A model generated the notes under the pieces. It had not been told where the DNA came from and did no database searches. It saw only the letters and a program-made list of their open reading frames with translations. Source: CAINVV01 sp963663005 (GTDB taxonomy: Bacteria > Bacteroidota > Bacteroidia > Bacteroidales > Prolixibacteraceae). From it: a stretch of DNA of 64,000 bases. A program made the translations under genes and the position numbers. Positions 20,401-28,415 of the stretch are shown here, one piece after another (position 1 is the stretch's first letter; each line of letters begins with the position of its first letter). Location: NCBI GenBank assembly GCA_963663005.2, contig CAXXHH010000010.1, positions 310,001 through 374,000 on the forward strand, given 5' to 3'.

Positions 20401-21427
20401 GAGAATGGCCATTCGCATCTCCATGATTTCTCAGGCCAAACATTTTAATCACTTTCGGCGAAGAAAATTTAATATTTCCTTCCATATCGGTGATGGTTAT
20501 AACATCGGGCGATGCATGCAGGATAGACAAATAAAGGGCTTCACTCTCCTGAAGCGCAATCCTGGATAACATATTTTCGGTGATGTCCACCAATGTGCCG
20601 GTACCTCCCTTGAAAACACCGTCCTCAAATATTGCTTTTGTGGAAAAGCGAAGCCAGTGAACTTCGCCGTTTTTTGAAACAATTTTGTACTCATTGTCAA
20701 TAACACCTTTGTCTCTCAAAACCTTAAATCTTTCGGCAAGGTATTCAGCATTTTCTCCAACAAAATGAAGAAATGATTTTCCAATGACGTCCCGCTGGGT
20801 ATAGCCTAGCAATTTTTCGATGGTCGGACTAATATATATTATAATGCCATTTAAATCAATCTCAAAGACGACATCGCTTATGTTTTCTATAAGGTTCCGG
20901 TATTTTACCTCGCTGGAGAGTAATGAAAGATTGATCCGTTTCCGCTCTAGAAAATGACTAAGGCGCTCCGCTATGGCTGATAAGAGGTTGTTCTCTTCAG
21001 GTAAAAACGGATTTTCCGGATCAAAAAGCTCACTCTTCAGATAGCCTACCTGAATAATTCCAATCTTGTTTTCGGAAACCACTATATCTTTTGCATGTGT
21101 CCATTCAGAAATTTCAAACCTTTCAGATTTGTATATTTTCCCTTCAACATCAATTAACACAACGGCAATCTCCGGGAATTGCCAGCCCTCACGAATCGTC
21201 AGTGCAATCTTTTCAATGACCTCGTCGACAGAAGAATTTTCATTGCCCATGATCTGCGAAATCTGGTAATGACAATTTAATTCCTTCAATCTTCCCCTGA
21301 GCATAAAGTCCAATTTCTCATGATTTTTTTTCTCGTATTCATGCGAAATTTCCAACGCTTTCAGTGCTTGCTCCAGTTCCTGCAATTTGTGCAAAAGCTC
21401 GTCTTTCGAATTATTAGTATAATCCAT
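17405..21427 (-). CDS. Cytosolic multi-PAS hybrid histidine kinase
   Basis: 1340 residues with no signal peptide or membrane helix. An N-terminal coiled coil is followed by a GAF-like segment (about 55-165), six PAS domains in tandem (about 170-920), a coiled coil, the kinase core (RMSHELRTPMNSILGF; MNNAIKYNKEGG; GTGLGLAVVKKL) and a receiver from about 1219 with LILLDLNLPDIHGSE. PAS 4 and PAS 6 share the AVEQSP...ITD/N...NP...TTGYS pattern, a sign of internal duplication. It is the first gene of the four-gene relay. The signals may be redox, flavin or heme ligands, which cannot be read from sequence. Confidence 0.92.
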   Translation of the reverse strand: MDYTNNSKDELLHKLQELEQALKALEISHEYEKKNHEKLDFMLRGRLKELNCHYQISQIMGNENSSVDEVIEKIALTIREGWQFPEIAVVLIDVEGKIYKSERFEISEWTHAKDIVVSENKIGIIQVGYLKSELFDPENPFLPEENNLLSAIAERLSHFLERKRINLSLLSSEVKYRNLIENISDVVFEIDLNGIIIYISPTIEKLLGYTQRDVIGKSFLHFVGENAEYLAERFKVLRDKGVIDNEYKIVSKNGEVHWLRFSTKAIFEDGVFKGGTGTLVDITENMLSRIALQESEALYLSILHASPDVITITDMEGNIKFSSPKVIKMFGLRNHGDANGHSLFEFVAPKDHERAMRNIEKMFHGEFFGAEDYTGVRADGSNFDIEVNGEFIKDAEGQPTGLIFITRDITERKITEERLKKSEETFRYLVETVNDAIYEIDNSGIIKYVSPAIEKIVGYSPDELIGKNFFGYMYPDDRPILMEALSNLADRDSSFLEYRYITKEGKVRWVRSSTSANIRNGVLIGGTGSLTDINDRKLAEDELRKLSRAVEQSPVSIVITNVDGDIEYANPKASETTGYSLEELKGNNPRVLKSGETSSIEYCDLWNSISSGSQWKGLFHNKRKNGELYWESSVITPILDKQGAITHYLAIKEDITEGRKKDEALKLSEKRFSQLAEQSQTIVWEIDDSGLYTYVSEMSTTVWGYTPEEMIGIMHFYDLHPSEDRETYKMKTFAAFARKEQFKNLTNCVITKDGRFIWVSTNGLPVLDDAGNLIGYRGTDNDITEKKQKDIELKRLSLAVEQSPATIVITDLNANVEYVNPAFEATTGYSFAEVVGQSTKILQSGKTDNSVYQQMWETITRGEEWHGEWINKKKNGEFFWENILITPIHDENNVITNYLAVKQDITNRKQAENEIRDLNANLELKIKERTIQLAETNNSLLQEIEERKKKEVDLQVARIEADKANLAKSEFLSRMSHELRTPMNSILGFAQLLEMSDLNNGQRKGVNHIMKSGKHLLDLINEVLDISRIESGRLSLSIEPVQLNGIIQEAIDIVRIQASERQISIEVVNTSDTNSYVKSDRQRLKQVLLNLMNNAIKYNKEGGSVVIKSEIKPKSEGESDMIRISVIDSGIGLASEDIPKLFVPFERVGAEKTATEGTGLGLAVVKKLIGAMGGKLGVDSILGVGSTFWIELPQSESHQDKLKKSGILDALESIISEKTGTILYVEDNVSNIELVEQILTSQRANIRLVTSTLGRRTLDLAVANNPDLILLDLNLPDIHGSEVINLLMNDERTKSIPVVIISADAMPHQLDRLLHAGAKKYLTKPLDVSDFLKIIDEYIK

Positions 21428-21704
21428 TGGTTATTACCTTACTACAATTTTGTGTATTGCCCGGTATTTTCTTTATGTTCACAATTTACCGATTTTTTTT
21501 CAGACCATATTCCAAGGATTTGATTATATTTTGTGATGCATCTTCCCCAGAATCTGTCTTTCTCGTAAACATAAACAATCACTTTAAGAATTTGTTCCGA
21601 TAGATTTTAACATTTGGACCAGATTAATGCAGGAATGTATTCGGTTTCTAAAAAGTATCTAAATGCGAGATTAAAAGAGGAAATGTACTACTAATTGCCA
21701 TGAT
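21428..21704. other. Intergenic region between divergent genes
   Basis: Separates the phosphorelay run from the divergently read esterase gene. Apart from the esterase promoter just beyond it, I see no gene, repeat or hairpin. The promoter of the kinase run must lie here, but no clear box pair was found. Confidence 0.45.
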
Positions 21705-21736
21705 TTTGATTAAATTTCGCTCAACTTTAAACTTTA
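21705..21736 (+). promoter_or_regulatory. Promoter for the esterase/TIM-barrel pair
   Basis: TTTG (21705-21708), 19-bp spacer, then TAAACTTT (21728-21735). This matches TTTG/TAnnTTTG except for the last G. It predicts a start near 21742 and a short leader before the ATG at 21752. Confidence 0.45.
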
Positions 21737-21751
21737 AAAAAGCGACCTGAC

Positions 21752-22621
21752 ATGAAAAAATTGATCTCCTTCATTTTGATGCTTTTGCTATTCTCATGGG
21801 CTAACCTCTTTGCGCAATCCGGCGGCAAAGTGTCCGATAATTTGACTGTTCCCAGCAAAATTCTGAAAATGGATCGCAAATATGCCATCTATCTGCCTGC
21901 CGATTATGAGACATCTCAGCGTACTTATCCCGTTTTGTATTTATTACATGGTTCGGGAGACGATCAATCGGGATGGATTCAGTTTGGCGAAGTCAAAAAT
22001 ATCGCCGATAAAGCGATTCAGGAAGGAAGATGCACCGCTATGATTATCGTAATGCCGGATGGAAATTCTGGTCAGAAGGGCTATTTTAATAGTCCGAAAG
22101 GCGACTGGAATTATGAGGATTTCTTTTTCCAGGAATTTATCCCGACCATCGAAAAGACTTACCGTATCAAAACGGATAAAAGATTCAGGGCTATTTCAGG
22201 CCTTTCCATGGGCGGTGGCGGTACATTTATGTATGCACTGCATCATCCCGAACTATTTTCTGCCGCTTGTCCGCTGAGCGCCTCTGTCGGACCGCTTTCT
22301 TTGGAAGAAGCTGCAGCACGATGGGAAAAGCAATATCCTGGCATCTCGAAAGAAAATCTGGAAAAATATTTTGAGAGACATAGTGCGCTATCACTCGTAA
22401 ATAGTATGCCTGACGATAAGAAAAAGGCGGTACGCTGGTATATCGACTGTGGCGATGATGATTTTCTCAATGAAGGCAATTGCATGGTTCATATTGCTAT
22501 GCGCAAAAAGGAGATTCCACACGAATTTCGTATCCGGGATGGCGCTCATACCTGGACCTACTGGCGCGATTCGTTGCCTGTGGTCTTGGAATTTGTCTCA
22601 ATGGGATTTCACCAATATTAA
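21752..22621 (+). CDS. Secreted esterase (esterase D / feruloyl-esterase-like alpha/beta hydrolase)
   Basis: 289 residues. A signal peptide MKKLISFILMLLLFSWANLFA ends near residue 21. The serine nucleophile is in SGLSMGGGG, the oxyanion segment in LYLLHGSGDD, an acid in DCGDDDF and the histidine in RDGAHTWTYW. This fits the Esterase (PF00756) family, whose members cleave feruloyl or acetyl esters from plant polysaccharides or act on small thioesters. It lies 38 nt upstream of a Tat-exported TIM-barrel protein with which it is probably co-transcribed. Confidence 0.9.
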   Translation: MKKLISFILMLLLFSWANLFAQSGGKVSDNLTVPSKILKMDRKYAIYLPADYETSQRTYPVLYLLHGSGDDQSGWIQFGEVKNIADKAIQEGRCTAMIIVMPDGNSGQKGYFNSPKGDWNYEDFFFQEFIPTIEKTYRIKTDKRFRAISGLSMGGGGTFMYALHHPELFSAACPLSASVGPLSLEEAAARWEKQYPGISKENLEKYFERHSALSLVNSMPDDKKKAVRWYIDCGDDDFLNEGNCMVHIAMRKKEIPHEFRIRDGAHTWTYWRDSLPVVLEFVSMGFHQY

Positions 22622-22659
22622 TAAATCACAAACTCCTATAACCCCAAAAATAACTTACC

Positions 22660-23565
22660 ATGAATTCATCTCGTCGGTCATTTATTCGGAATAGCGCCGT
22701 TCTGCTGGCCGGAACTGCACTCTTGTCGAAAGTGGCATCTGCCGCACCCAAATCATCAGAAATTGTCGGATTGCAACTATATTCAGTTCGCGACGACATG
22801 AAAAAGGATCCGCTCGGAACTTTGAAACAACTGGCAAGCTTTGGCTACAAACATGTTGAACACGCCAATTACATTGATCGCAAATTTTACGGTTATACCG
22901 CCGTTGAATTCAGGAAGATTCTCGATGATCTGGGATTGAAGATGATAGCAGGCCATACGGTTATGGGTAAGAATCATTGGGACGCAACAAAGAAGGATTT
23001 TTCCGATTCCTGGAAATACACCATTGAAGATGCTGCCTACATGGGACAAAAATATGTGATTAGTCCGTGGATGGATGAAAGCATGCGCAAGACCTATGAC
23101 GACATGGTAAGTTATCTGGATGTATTTAATCAATGCGGAGAGCTTTGCCAAAAATCAGGGATGAAATTTGGCTACCACAACCATTGGGCCGAATTTGCAG
23201 AAAAATTAAATGGAGTGAAACTGTTTGATATCATGATGCAAAAACTGGATGTGAACAAGGTAGTCATGCAACTTGATATTGGCAATATGTATATAGCCGG
23301 AGCGAAGGCGCTGGATGTGATTGGTCAGTATCCCGGAAAATTCGAATTAATCCACGTCAAGGATGAAATTGGTGTCAACACGAAGGAGAAGTTCGAAAGT
23401 GCGATTCTGGGCAAAGGCGTTCTGCCGGTCAAAGAGGTGCTGGATATTTGCAGAAAAACAGGAGGAACCAAAGTCTTCATCATCGAACAGGAATCCTACC
23501 AGGGCAAAGAGCCACTGGCATGCGTGAAAGAAGACCTCGAGATAATGAAGAAGTGGGGATTCTGA
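22660..23565 (+). CDS. Tat-exported sugar-phosphate isomerase/epimerase-like TIM-barrel protein
   Basis: 301 residues. The N-terminus MNSSRRSFIRNSAVLLAG is a twin-arginine signal, so the protein should fold with its cofactor before export. The AP-endonuclease-2-type TIM barrel follows (EIVGLQLYSVRDDM; EHANYID; FGYHNHWAEF; QLDIGNMYIAG; HVKDE). The His, Glu and Asp positions are those that bind a divalent metal in xylose-isomerase-like proteins. Many Bacteroidota paralogues act on sugars released in the periplasm; the exact substrate is unknown. Confidence 0.88.
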   Translation: MNSSRRSFIRNSAVLLAGTALLSKVASAAPKSSEIVGLQLYSVRDDMKKDPLGTLKQLASFGYKHVEHANYIDRKFYGYTAVEFRKILDDLGLKMIAGHTVMGKNHWDATKKDFSDSWKYTIEDAAYMGQKYVISPWMDESMRKTYDDMVSYLDVFNQCGELCQKSGMKFGYHNHWAEFAEKLNGVKLFDIMMQKLDVNKVVMQLDIGNMYIAGAKALDVIGQYPGKFELIHVKDEIGVNTKEKFESAILGKGVLPVKEVLDICRKTGGTKVFIIEQESYQGKEPLACVKEDLEIMKKWGF

Positions 23566-23602
23566 ACCGGCATTTGTTGAATATCACAAATAAGAATGCC
23601 AT

Positions 23603-23624
23603 TTAGTGACCGATTGGTCACTAA
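23603..23624. repeat. Perfect 9-bp inverted repeat, operator-like
   Basis: TTAGTGACC (23603-23611) and GGTCACTAA (23616-23624) flank a GATT centre. No T-tract follows, so it is not a typical intrinsic terminator. The symmetry resembles binding sites of TetR-type repressors, but it lies downstream of a gene, not in front of one. Confidence 0.5.
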
Positions 23625-23640
23625 GTCAAGAGCTGGCGAA

Positions 23641-23694
23641 TCATAAAAAACAATGAGAGTGACCTTTTAGGATCACTCTCATTGTTTTTTATGA
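23641..23694. terminator. Bidirectional intrinsic terminator
   Basis: Perfect 22-bp inverted repeat: arms 23641-23662 and 23673-23694 around a 10-nt loop. Each arm has an A6/T6 tract at its outer end, so it gives a stem followed by a U-run on both strands. It lies between the convergent TIM-barrel and rubrerythrin genes. Confidence 0.85.
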
Positions 23695-23708
23695 TATGGT
23701 TATTCGGA

Positions 23709-24341
23709 TTAAGCGCCAATCTTTATAAATCGATCTTTCGCAGTCATTGAAATTCCACAACGTTCAGGCGCGACATTCTCATACGTATTTCCACAGGTTC
23801 CGCAAACCATGTAAACCGAAGGAAGCGACTTTTCCTGTCCATCCTGCAATGATTTCAATGCCTTTTCGTACAGTACTTTATGCTTCTTTTCTACCTGAAA
23901 TGCATAATTAAATGAAACCATTGCCAGGTTCACATTTTCGGATTGCGCGTCCGTAATAAATCCTGGGTACATGGTTGCAACTTCATACGATTCTCCGGAA
24001 ATGGCATCTTTAAGGTTTTCAGCCGTTGTTTTCACATCGAACTTCGGATTTACAACTGGAATGGTTGCATTAAGTTGCTGTAAAACGGCCTTGTGATTCC
24101 CGGCATGAATACTTTCAGCTTTTGATGCAGCCTCGAACAGAACGGCCACTTTTTGGTTTCCTTCTTCACGGGCTTTCTTGGCAAACGCGGTATATTTTGC
24201 ACTTGCGGTTGACTCGCCGGTAAACGCAGCCTGAAGGTCCTTAACTGTTTTATCGCTGGCGGCATAGAGAGTTGCGTATCCAAAAACAAAAAATATGGCC
24301 AACACTACACTTTTTGAAAAATTTGCTTTCATCATTTTCAT
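23709..24341 (-). CDS. Exported rubrerythrin with an incomplete rubredoxin tail
   Basis: 210 residues from ATG 24341. Starting further upstream would add an implausible extension overlapping the kinase gene. A signal peptide (about 5-28, FSKSVVLAIFFVFGYATLYA) precedes a four-helix ferritin-like domain with di-iron ligands in AFTGESTASAKY, AESIHAGNH, SGESYE and QVEKKHK. The C-terminal rubredoxin-like part has only three cysteines (C180, C183, C195), with S198 where the fourth ligand is expected. Rubrerythrins reduce hydrogen peroxide in anaerobes and are normally cytosolic, so a secreted copy is unusual. A TACTTTTG box on this strand at 24387-24380 may be its promoter. Confidence 0.85.
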   Translation of the reverse strand: MKMMKANFSKSVVLAIFFVFGYATLYAASDKTVKDLQAAFTGESTASAKYTAFAKKAREEGNQKVAVLFEAASKAESIHAGNHKAVLQQLNATIPVVNPKFDVKTTAENLKDAISGESYEVATMYPGFITDAQSENVNLAMVSFNYAFQVEKKHKVLYEKALKSLQDGQEKSLPSVYMVCGTCGNTYENVAPERCGISMTAKDRFIKIGA

Positions 24342-24432
24342 CTTTAAAAATTTGACATGAATTGTTTTTAATAATATGCCAAAAGTAGATGTGCAAATCT
24401 GAGGCAATACTAAAGAGAATCTTAAAATTGGC

Positions 24433-25827
24433 TTAAGAATTATTTCCGGAAGGAAACAGCACCTCAACCACAGTTCCGTTACCCGGTTGGCTTGAAATGC
24501 TAATTTTTAATTTTAGAATATCGGCGAAGCGTTTTACAATGGCCATGCCAAGACCATTCCCTTTTACCGCAAAGTTGCGTGATTCATCAACACGGTAAAA
24601 CCGCTCAAAAATCTGGTCAATCTGCTGTGGCGTCATTCCAATACCCTGATCGCGAACCCACAAAATTCTTTGTGAATGATCATTTCTGTACCCGATTTCA
24701 ACTTCATCGCCGCGATTAGAGAATTTTATGGCGTTTGTGGTCAGATTTTCCAGGATTTGTTCCAGCATAAACGGGTCAGAAAAAATTTCAATTTCAGGAG
24801 GAATATTGATTTTCAGAGATATATGATTTTTGTCCAGCCTTTCGCTCAACCGAACTGCCATTCCATGAACCATTTCTTCGATTTGAACATTTTTGAGGTT
24901 TACGGGAATCGCGCCTGCTTCATACCTGGCCAAAAGCAATAGATGTTCAACCAGGACAGTCATACGGTTTACTTCCGAAAGTCCATATTGAATTTTCTCG
25001 ATGTACTGTTCAGGCTCGCGTTGCTTCCGAAGTAAAACCTCCAGAGTACCTTTTAGCGATGAAAGCGGAGTCCTCAATTCGTGTGACGCATCAGCTGTAA
25101 ATTGTTTCTCGCGCAAAACTGCATCTTCAAGTCGGTCGAGCAAGCTGTTGATGGTATTGACCAACGTATAAATTTCATCTTTGTATTTAGGTAGTTGTAT
25201 TCGTTGGTTCAGATTTTCTCTGGTAATTTTCTGAGCTGCCTGAGTGAGCTGATAAACCGGATCGATGCTTTTCCGGGCTATAAAAACCACAATGAAGTAT
25301 AAAATTAGCAGAACCAATGGAAACGCGAACATCAAAACCATCCGCAAATTTTTAAGCACAAGCAGCGAATCGTCGAGCGGAATTGCCACCGAAAGAAATC
25401 CGATTATTTTCCTATCAATCGTTATTGGTGTCTGTACCTGACGAACAGAGGATTTGCCTAAATGAATATTGAAGTAGGTTTGAGTTTTATACACCGGAAA
25501 AATCGCCAGCTTCTCCTTCACCAGATTGGGTGATTGCTTCAATACCGCGCCAGTTGTGTCAGTTATCTGTACAAATGTCGGGTTTACTTCAATCTGGTTA
25601 TGCTCACCTTCGTCCCACTCTTTCAAATTGGCAATGATAATCCGGTCGTTAAACGTTACAATCCCGTTCTGCAATTCCGATGATTCGGCCTTTAAATCTT
25701 CGTCCAGATACCGATATACGGAACCTGAAACGACAAAATAAATGGCAATAAAAATTACTGCAATCAGCATAGCTGTTGCCGAAAGAAAATAGAGCGCAAT
25801 CCGGTTACTGAAACTGGTTTTTGTCAT
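24433..25827 (-). CDS. Membrane sensor histidine kinase (HAMP type)
   Basis: 464 residues. Helix 1 (about 12-34) and helix 2 (about 163-184) flank a periplasmic sensor of about 130 residues. A HAMP domain follows (RKSIDPVYQLTQAAQKI to about 240). H249 lies in TADASHELRTPLSSLKG, the N-box is TTNAIKFSNRG and the G box GNGLGMAIVKRF. It overlaps the response regulator gene by 4 nt. The layout resembles CusS-type kinases, but the signal is unknown. Confidence 0.92.
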   Translation of the reverse strand: MTKTSFSNRIALYFLSATAMLIAVIFIAIYFVVSGSVYRYLDEDLKAESSELQNGIVTFNDRIIIANLKEWDEGEHNQIEVNPTFVQITDTTGAVLKQSPNLVKEKLAIFPVYKTQTYFNIHLGKSSVRQVQTPITIDRKIIGFLSVAIPLDDSLLVLKNLRMVLMFAFPLVLLILYFIVVFIARKSIDPVYQLTQAAQKITRENLNQRIQLPKYKDEIYTLVNTINSLLDRLEDAVLREKQFTADASHELRTPLSSLKGTLEVLLRKQREPEQYIEKIQYGLSEVNRMTVLVEHLLLLARYEAGAIPVNLKNVQIEEMVHGMAVRLSERLDKNHISLKINIPPEIEIFSDPFMLEQILENLTTNAIKFSNRGDEVEIGYRNDHSQRILWVRDQGIGMTPQQIDQIFERFYRVDESRNFAVKGNGLGMAIVKRFADILKLKISISSQPGNGTVVEVLFPSGNNS

Positions 25828-26498
25828 TCGTCTTTTATAATGTAACCAACGCCTCTGATGGTTGTTATCAGATTTGCATCGGCATCGCCATCAATCTTTT
25901 TCCTGAGAGCATTAATATATACGTCGATTACGGATGTGTTATAATCGAAGTGAATGTCCCACACATGTTCAATGATCCGGCTTCTGGTGCAAACTTTCCC
26001 TTTATTGCGAAGCATAAATTCAAGTAGAGCAAATTCCTTTTGTGTAAGCGAAACATCCTGATTATTAACAAAAACCTGGTGCGTATTCAAATCCATAATC
26101 AGGTTCCTATGAACAATTCTTGAATTTTCAGATTGTTTTCCACGGAGTTGAACCCTCACCCTGGCCAGTAATTCTTCGAACGAAAAAGGTTTTTTAATGA
26201 AATCGTTTGCTCCCATTTCGAGAGCAAAAACGGTATCCTGAATGGTGTCTCTGGCAGTGAGAAATATCACCGGGACATGCGAACCACTTTTTCGAAGTCG
26301 ACGAACGACCTCTATTCCGCTAAGGCCAGGCAACATCCAGTCCAGCAAAATCAGATCGTATTCGCCATCGTTCACGGTAGCCAATTCCAATCCTGAAGGA
26401 CCATCGTTTGCCACATCAACGGCAAATGATTCCTCCTGAAGTCCTTCTTTCAGGAAAAGTGCAATACCTGGTTCATCTTCGACAATTAAGATCCGCAT
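25824..26498 (-). CDS. OmpR-family response regulator
   Basis: 224 residues. Receiver with pocket VEDE, phospho-acceptor D53 (LILLDWMLPGLSG) and FIKKPF lysine; winged-helix effector ending LITTIRGVGYIIKDE. Upstream partner of the overlapping HAMP kinase. The adjacent DUF2231 and rubrerythrin genes, on the same strand, are candidate targets by position only. Confidence 0.93.
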   Translation of the reverse strand: MRILIVEDEPGIALFLKEGLQEESFAVDVANDGPSGLELATVNDGEYDLILLDWMLPGLSGIEVVRRLRKSGSHVPVIFLTARDTIQDTVFALEMGANDFIKKPFSFEELLARVRVQLRGKQSENSRIVHRNLIMDLNTHQVFVNNQDVSLTQKEFALLEFMLRNKGKVCTRSRIIEHVWDIHFDYNTSVIDVYINALRKKIDGDADANLITTIRGVGYIIKDE

Positions 26499-26534
26499 AT
26501 AAAATAAATTTTCCTTACACTAATCGTTGACCTG

Positions 26535-26996
26535 TTAATTCGGATTAGTACCAAACCCAAGGTCGAGCTGGACACCAGCGGCATGTTTATAAACCAATTC
26601 ACCGCCGTAATAGCCGGTACGCGCGATGGCCATAACGGCCAACAAACCCAAAACTAATGAAACCATTTTTAAAACTCCGCTAAATTTCTTCAAAAGAAAA
26701 AGAGCGATGCGAAAAATAACAGCGATACTAACTATCCATATGGTAAGCGTTGCTGCTCCTTCGTGCGTTTCCAGGGCTTGTTTAAGCGCACCCTCCTCAA
26801 CGATGCCATTCCCTGCCATACCGCCGGTAATAAAGGCAGCAATAACACCAAGCGCTCCTAAGACAAACAGATAAAATCCAGCTTGGGTAAAAAAGTCGCG
26901 CTTCGTGAGCAATCCAACAATATCCGAAAGAAATCCAACAATCAGCAATGCGATTGGAAAATGAACGATCATCGGGTGCAAATGAGTTAAATCCAT
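26535..26996 (-). CDS. DUF2231 membrane protein
   Basis: 153 residues with four hydrophobic helices. The opening MDLTHLHPMIVHFPIALLIVGF is the characteristic DUF2231 start; its conserved histidines in HLHPMIVHFP face the membrane and might bind heme or metal. Function of the family is unknown. It lies 36 nt upstream of the response regulator and could share its transcript. Confidence 0.88.
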   Translation of the reverse strand: MDLTHLHPMIVHFPIALLIVGFLSDIVGLLTKRDFFTQAGFYLFVLGALGVIAAFITGGMAGNGIVEEGALKQALETHEGAATLTIWIVSIAVIFRIALFLLKKFSGVLKMVSLVLGLLAVMAIARTGYYGGELVYKHAAGVQLDLGFGTNPN

Positions 26997-27299
26997 GATT
27001 TGAAGTTTTAAGGTTCTTAATACGACACAAAAAAACCGCTTCTGTACTTAAGGCATCCTATGAGTTTTCTTAAGATTTGCTTAAAATCGCGTATCCAAAA
27101 AATTTCACACCTTTCAATTGACTTCGTCAACTCAAATAACATTTGGCAATGATCAAAAATCTCGGTAAAATTTGTGCTGGGGGCTTTCGGGATTTTGGAT
27201 TTTCACGATTCGTTGATAAGTGGAATTACAAGAATTAAGGTCGCAGGGAAATAGCGACTTATTGGCACGAAAATAAAGAGTTTCACGGATATGGATACA
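26997..27299. other. Non-coding stretch
   Basis: 303 bases between the DUF2231 start and the 3' end of the AlbA remnant. No open frame, hairpin or repeat stands out. It marks the boundary where the AT-rich accessory island begins. Confidence 0.45.
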
Positions 27300-28005
27300 C
27301 TACTCAGTGAGGATAATCCACTTACCTGCTTTAGTAGAGCCTTCGTGTTTAATGATACCGCTGTTCGTCAACAGCCGTAAATGATACCTTATGCTATCCT
27401 GGCTTCTGTTCAATATTTTAGCCAGCATGGATACAGTAATCTTCGGATTAGATCCGATTTTATCAAGTATTTCTACATGTGTATTTCTTTGGCTTTTCTA
27501 AGGTAGTATTCCTATTTTCTTGGGTAGTCTCAGGATGTTTTTGGATAGTAATTGTCCCAAATCCGGCCTCAAAATAGTTTTCCGAAACTCGTTCCGTTAC
27601 TCTGAAAGCTGTGATTAACGAAAAATCAAAAAAGGCTTCTCCGTTTCCGTTTTCTGTCAATTCTTTTTGTACGCGATATACTCCGCGACTAAAGCGATTG
27701 ACATAACCCAAAATTTTCATGGCTTCAGCAATAAATGGATTACGGTAATCACTCACATTGGGAAAATTGGCAGGACTGACTTTCCCATATAAACCTCCCG
27801 GATTCTGTACCTCAATCCGGTCGTCGTACTCGTAAAACAGTAACGGAGCATTGGTTTCATAATCACGGTGCATGATAGAATTCATAAGTAACTCGCGGGT
27901 AGCCCAATAAGGATAACTAAATACGATTTCTTCCCGTAAAACACTCACTGGGATAGGACGTTTCTGCGAGATACTTGTTTCAATGAATGTGTCAATTTGG
28001 CCAGG
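27300..28005 (-). pseudogene. Truncated, frameshifted AlbA_2/ATP-binding transcriptional regulator (RecG-like COG2865 group)
   Basis: Only the C-terminal half of the family is left. A linker (IDTFIETSISQKRPIPVS) leads into the GHKL-like ATP-binding part (ATRELLMNSIMHRDYE; IEVQNPGGL; NPFIAEAMKILGYVNRFSRG). The frame then closes at 27463. A winged-helix tail (HVEILDKIGSNPKI, SIRYHLRLLTNSGIIK, GSTKAGKWIIL) resumes one base out of frame from about 27480 and ends at 27300. Removing one base near 27480-27490 would restore a single frame. The N-terminal AlbA domain, about 270 residues, is absent: sequence upstream of 28005 belongs to an unrelated gene. The remnant begins directly after that gene's TGA stop, in the same frame. 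Confidence 0.8.
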
Positions 28006-28401
28006 TCACAGTACAAGGTGATAGACATCTTCCTGGTTCCTTGAAATTCCATTGGAGACAAATGCACCTCCTTCATCCGTAATCTCAATCAAATCAAATA
28101 TTTTACAACTTTTAGGAAGCGGACCAAAAACCAACGTAAATCTTTTGGAGCCATTCAAAGGAATATACTCCCATACCGGGTAATAAGAAATATTGAAGGC
28201 AAAAAGAAGATTACTCCGACATTCTGATTCATTGTCCACCAAATAAGTTGTTCTCCAGATTCTTACCTTATCATTTTCACGACCACTCGAATCACATCGG
28301 CAATGAACGAAGATCTGCTTCTCTTCCTCAAATTCGTATTCTGTTTCCAAAACTGTCTCATTTATGGTAACTTCTTCGGGCTTTGCTAGTAGAATTTCCA
28401 T
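28006..28401 (-). CDS. Hypothetical protein (131 aa)
   Basis: Not recognised. An acidic N-terminus (PEEVTINETVLETEYEFEEEK) is followed by alternating hydrophobic stretches suggesting a beta-rich fold (HCRCDSSGRENDKVRIWRT; FTLVFGPLPKSCKIFDLIEI). No signal peptide or membrane helix. It starts 14 nt after the DUF1848 gene ends, so it is the likely last gene of the retron-side transcript. Its stop codon abuts the AlbA remnant, so it may have been brought in with the event that removed that gene's 5' half. Confidence 0.6.
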   Translation of the reverse strand: MEILLAKPEEVTINETVLETEYEFEEEKQIFVHCRCDSSGRENDKVRIWRTTYLVDNESECRSNLLFAFNISYYPVWEYIPLNGSKRFTLVFGPLPKSCKIFDLIEITDEGGAFVSNGISRNQEDVYHLVL

Positions 28402-28415
28402 TATTAGTTAAGGTA

